A DNA stretch of 32,504 nucleotides from Chitinophagaceae bacterium. Its GTDB lineage: Bacteria > Bacteroidota > Bacteroidia > Chitinophagales > Chitinophagaceae. Positions within the stretch are counted from its first letter, which is position 1. Each line of letters opens with the position of its first letter. The translations under genes and the position numbers were made by a program. Of this stretch, positions 31,766 through 32,504 are shown one piece after another. The notes below the pieces were generated by a model. It saw nothing but the letters and a program-made list of their open reading frames with translations. It was not told the origin of the DNA and made no database searches. Location: contig JAACZQ010000029.1 in NCBI GenBank assembly GCA_009996675.1, positions 1 to 32,504 on the forward strand. The letters run 5' to 3'.

Positions 31766-32504
31766 TTACCAGCCCAGCAAATAAGCAAATATGAGTGGTG
31801 CCACAATCGTAGCATCGCTTTCAACAATGTATTTGGGGGTATTAATATCCAGCTTGCCCCAAGTGATCTTTTCGTTGGGAACCGCACCGGAATAAGAGCC
31901 GTAAGAAGTGGTGGAGTCACTGATCTGACAGAAATAGCTCCAGAAAGGAACATCATGCCATTCGAGATCCTGGTACATCATCGGTACAACACAAATGGGG
32001 AAATCACCTGCAATACCACCACCGATCTGGAAGAAACCAACGCCTTTACCACCGCTGTTCTCACGATACCAGTCGGCCAGCCACACCATGTATTCAATAC
32101 CATTTTTCACGGTACTGGCTTTCAGTTCATTTTTGATTACATAACTGGCGAAAATATTACCGGTTGTACTGTCTTCCCATCCCGGAACTACGATGGGCAG
32201 GTTTTTCTCCGCAGCAGCAACAATCCAGCTGTTTTTCGGATCAATTTCATAATACTGCTTCAATTCACCGCTCAGTACTGTTTTGTATAAAAATTCATGC
32301 GGGAAATAGCGCTCGCCTTTGGCTTCCGCATCTTTCCATTGTTTTACCAGGTGTTTCTGCAAACGGCGGAATGCTTCTTCCTCCGGTATACAGGTATCGG
32401 TTACACGGTTATAATGATTTTCCAGCAGGTCCCACTCATCCTGGGGAGTGAGGTCGCGGTAGTTGGGTACACGCTTATAATGACTGTGTGCTACCAGGTT
32501 CATC
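31766..32504 (-). CDS. deoxyhypusine synthase family protein, C-terminal part (5' end outside window)
   Basis: The visible 245 residues match the C-terminal two thirds of the deoxyhypusine synthase fold, an NAD-dependent enzyme that moves an aminobutyl group from spermidine. Motifs include NLPIVVPGWEDSTTGN, the NAD-site segment VGFFQIGGGIAGDF and the active-site region EKITWGKLDI, whose lysine (codon 31853-31855) corresponds to the catalytic lysine in the human enzyme's VSWGKI, followed by ESDATIVAPLIFAYLL. The ATG at 32501-32503 is probably internal, since family members have a substantial N-terminal region before this segment. Bacteria lack eIF5A, so the acceptor is something else, for example a polyamine (homospermidine-type synthesis). 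It faces the M28 gene across a shared terminator. Confidence 0.88.
   Translation of the reverse strand, partial: MNLVAHSHYKRVPNYRDLTPQDEWDLLENHYNRVTDTCIPEEEAFRRLQKHLVKQWKDAEAKGERYFPHEFLYKTVLSGELKQYYEIDPKNSWIVAAAEKNLPIVVPGWEDSTTGNIFASYVIKNELKASTVKNGIEYMVWLADWYRENSGGKGVGFFQIGGGIAGDFPICVVPMMYQDLEWHDVPFWSYFCQISDSTTSYGSYSGAVPNEKITWGKLDINTPKYIVESDATIVAPLIFAYLLGW

Noticed and set aside
1..32504. tRNA or rRNA genes, CRISPR arrays, insertion sequences, phage or defence genes
   Set aside because: Reading both strands showed no cloverleaf-type gaps, no spaced identical repeats, no transposase or integrase motifs and no terminal inverted repeats; the window reads as ordinary core genome.

Overview
The window looks like ordinary chromosome from a member of the Bacteroidota, most likely a chitinophagaceae-type bacterium. 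This is inferred from the sequence alone. The signs are: repeated exact matches to the Bacteroidota -7 promoter element TAnnTTTG just upstream of genes; almost no Shine-Dalgarno sequences; families largely typical of this phylum (DUF5777, DUF4286, a 37-residue THX ribosomal protein, a lipoprotein-type LptC); and a methionine synthase split into two adjacent genes. No tRNA, rRNA, CRISPR array, insertion sequence, phage gene or defence system was found. No stretch longer than 300 bases lacks a gene; the longest gap is 284 bases, upstream of the HU gene.

Layout, left half. The window opens in the 3' end of a secreted Ig-like-domain protein, followed by recR. Next comes a same-strand envelope trio (OB-fold tRNA_anti-like protein, YceI-family protein, DUF5777 outer-membrane protein) closed by a strong terminator. 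A consensus promoter then drives a roughly 165-base structured leader and the split methionine synthase (homocysteine/zinc module, then folate/B12/reactivation module). After that come a small beta-barrel-like protein, a convergent LOG-family gene, an unrecognised secreted protein, exodeoxyribonuclease III, a DUF4286 protein, HU, the tiny thx gene, and a convergent gene for a Tat-exported PLP enzyme.

Middle. From 13.4 to 19.4 kb lies a mixed-strand surface-glycan neighbourhood: two FkbM methyltransferases, a GT4 glycosyltransferase, a GT2-like glycosyltransferase and an O-antigen-ligase-like membrane protein, arranged around meaB. Several genes abut or overlap convergently.

Right half. A compact run follows: Lon-N-domain protein, coaX, an outer-membrane protein and lptC. 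Then come an aldo/keto reductase, an operon of ECF sigma factor, membrane-anchored probable anti-sigma factor and adhesin-like secreted protein, a CNNM/CorC-type transporter with a deoxyribosyltransferase-like gene, tatC, rpiB and an M28 peptidase. The window ends in a truncated deoxyhypusine-synthase-family gene on the minus strand.

The best candidate for something undescribed is the leader RNA ahead of the split metH pair (about 3161-3332). It has mutually exclusive stems and a possible pseudoknot, and it does not match the SAM-I or cobalamin riboswitch signatures. Secondary leads are three degenerate repeats upstream of HU, the deoxyhypusine-synthase-like enzyme with its catalytic lysine retained, and the ECF sigma operon.
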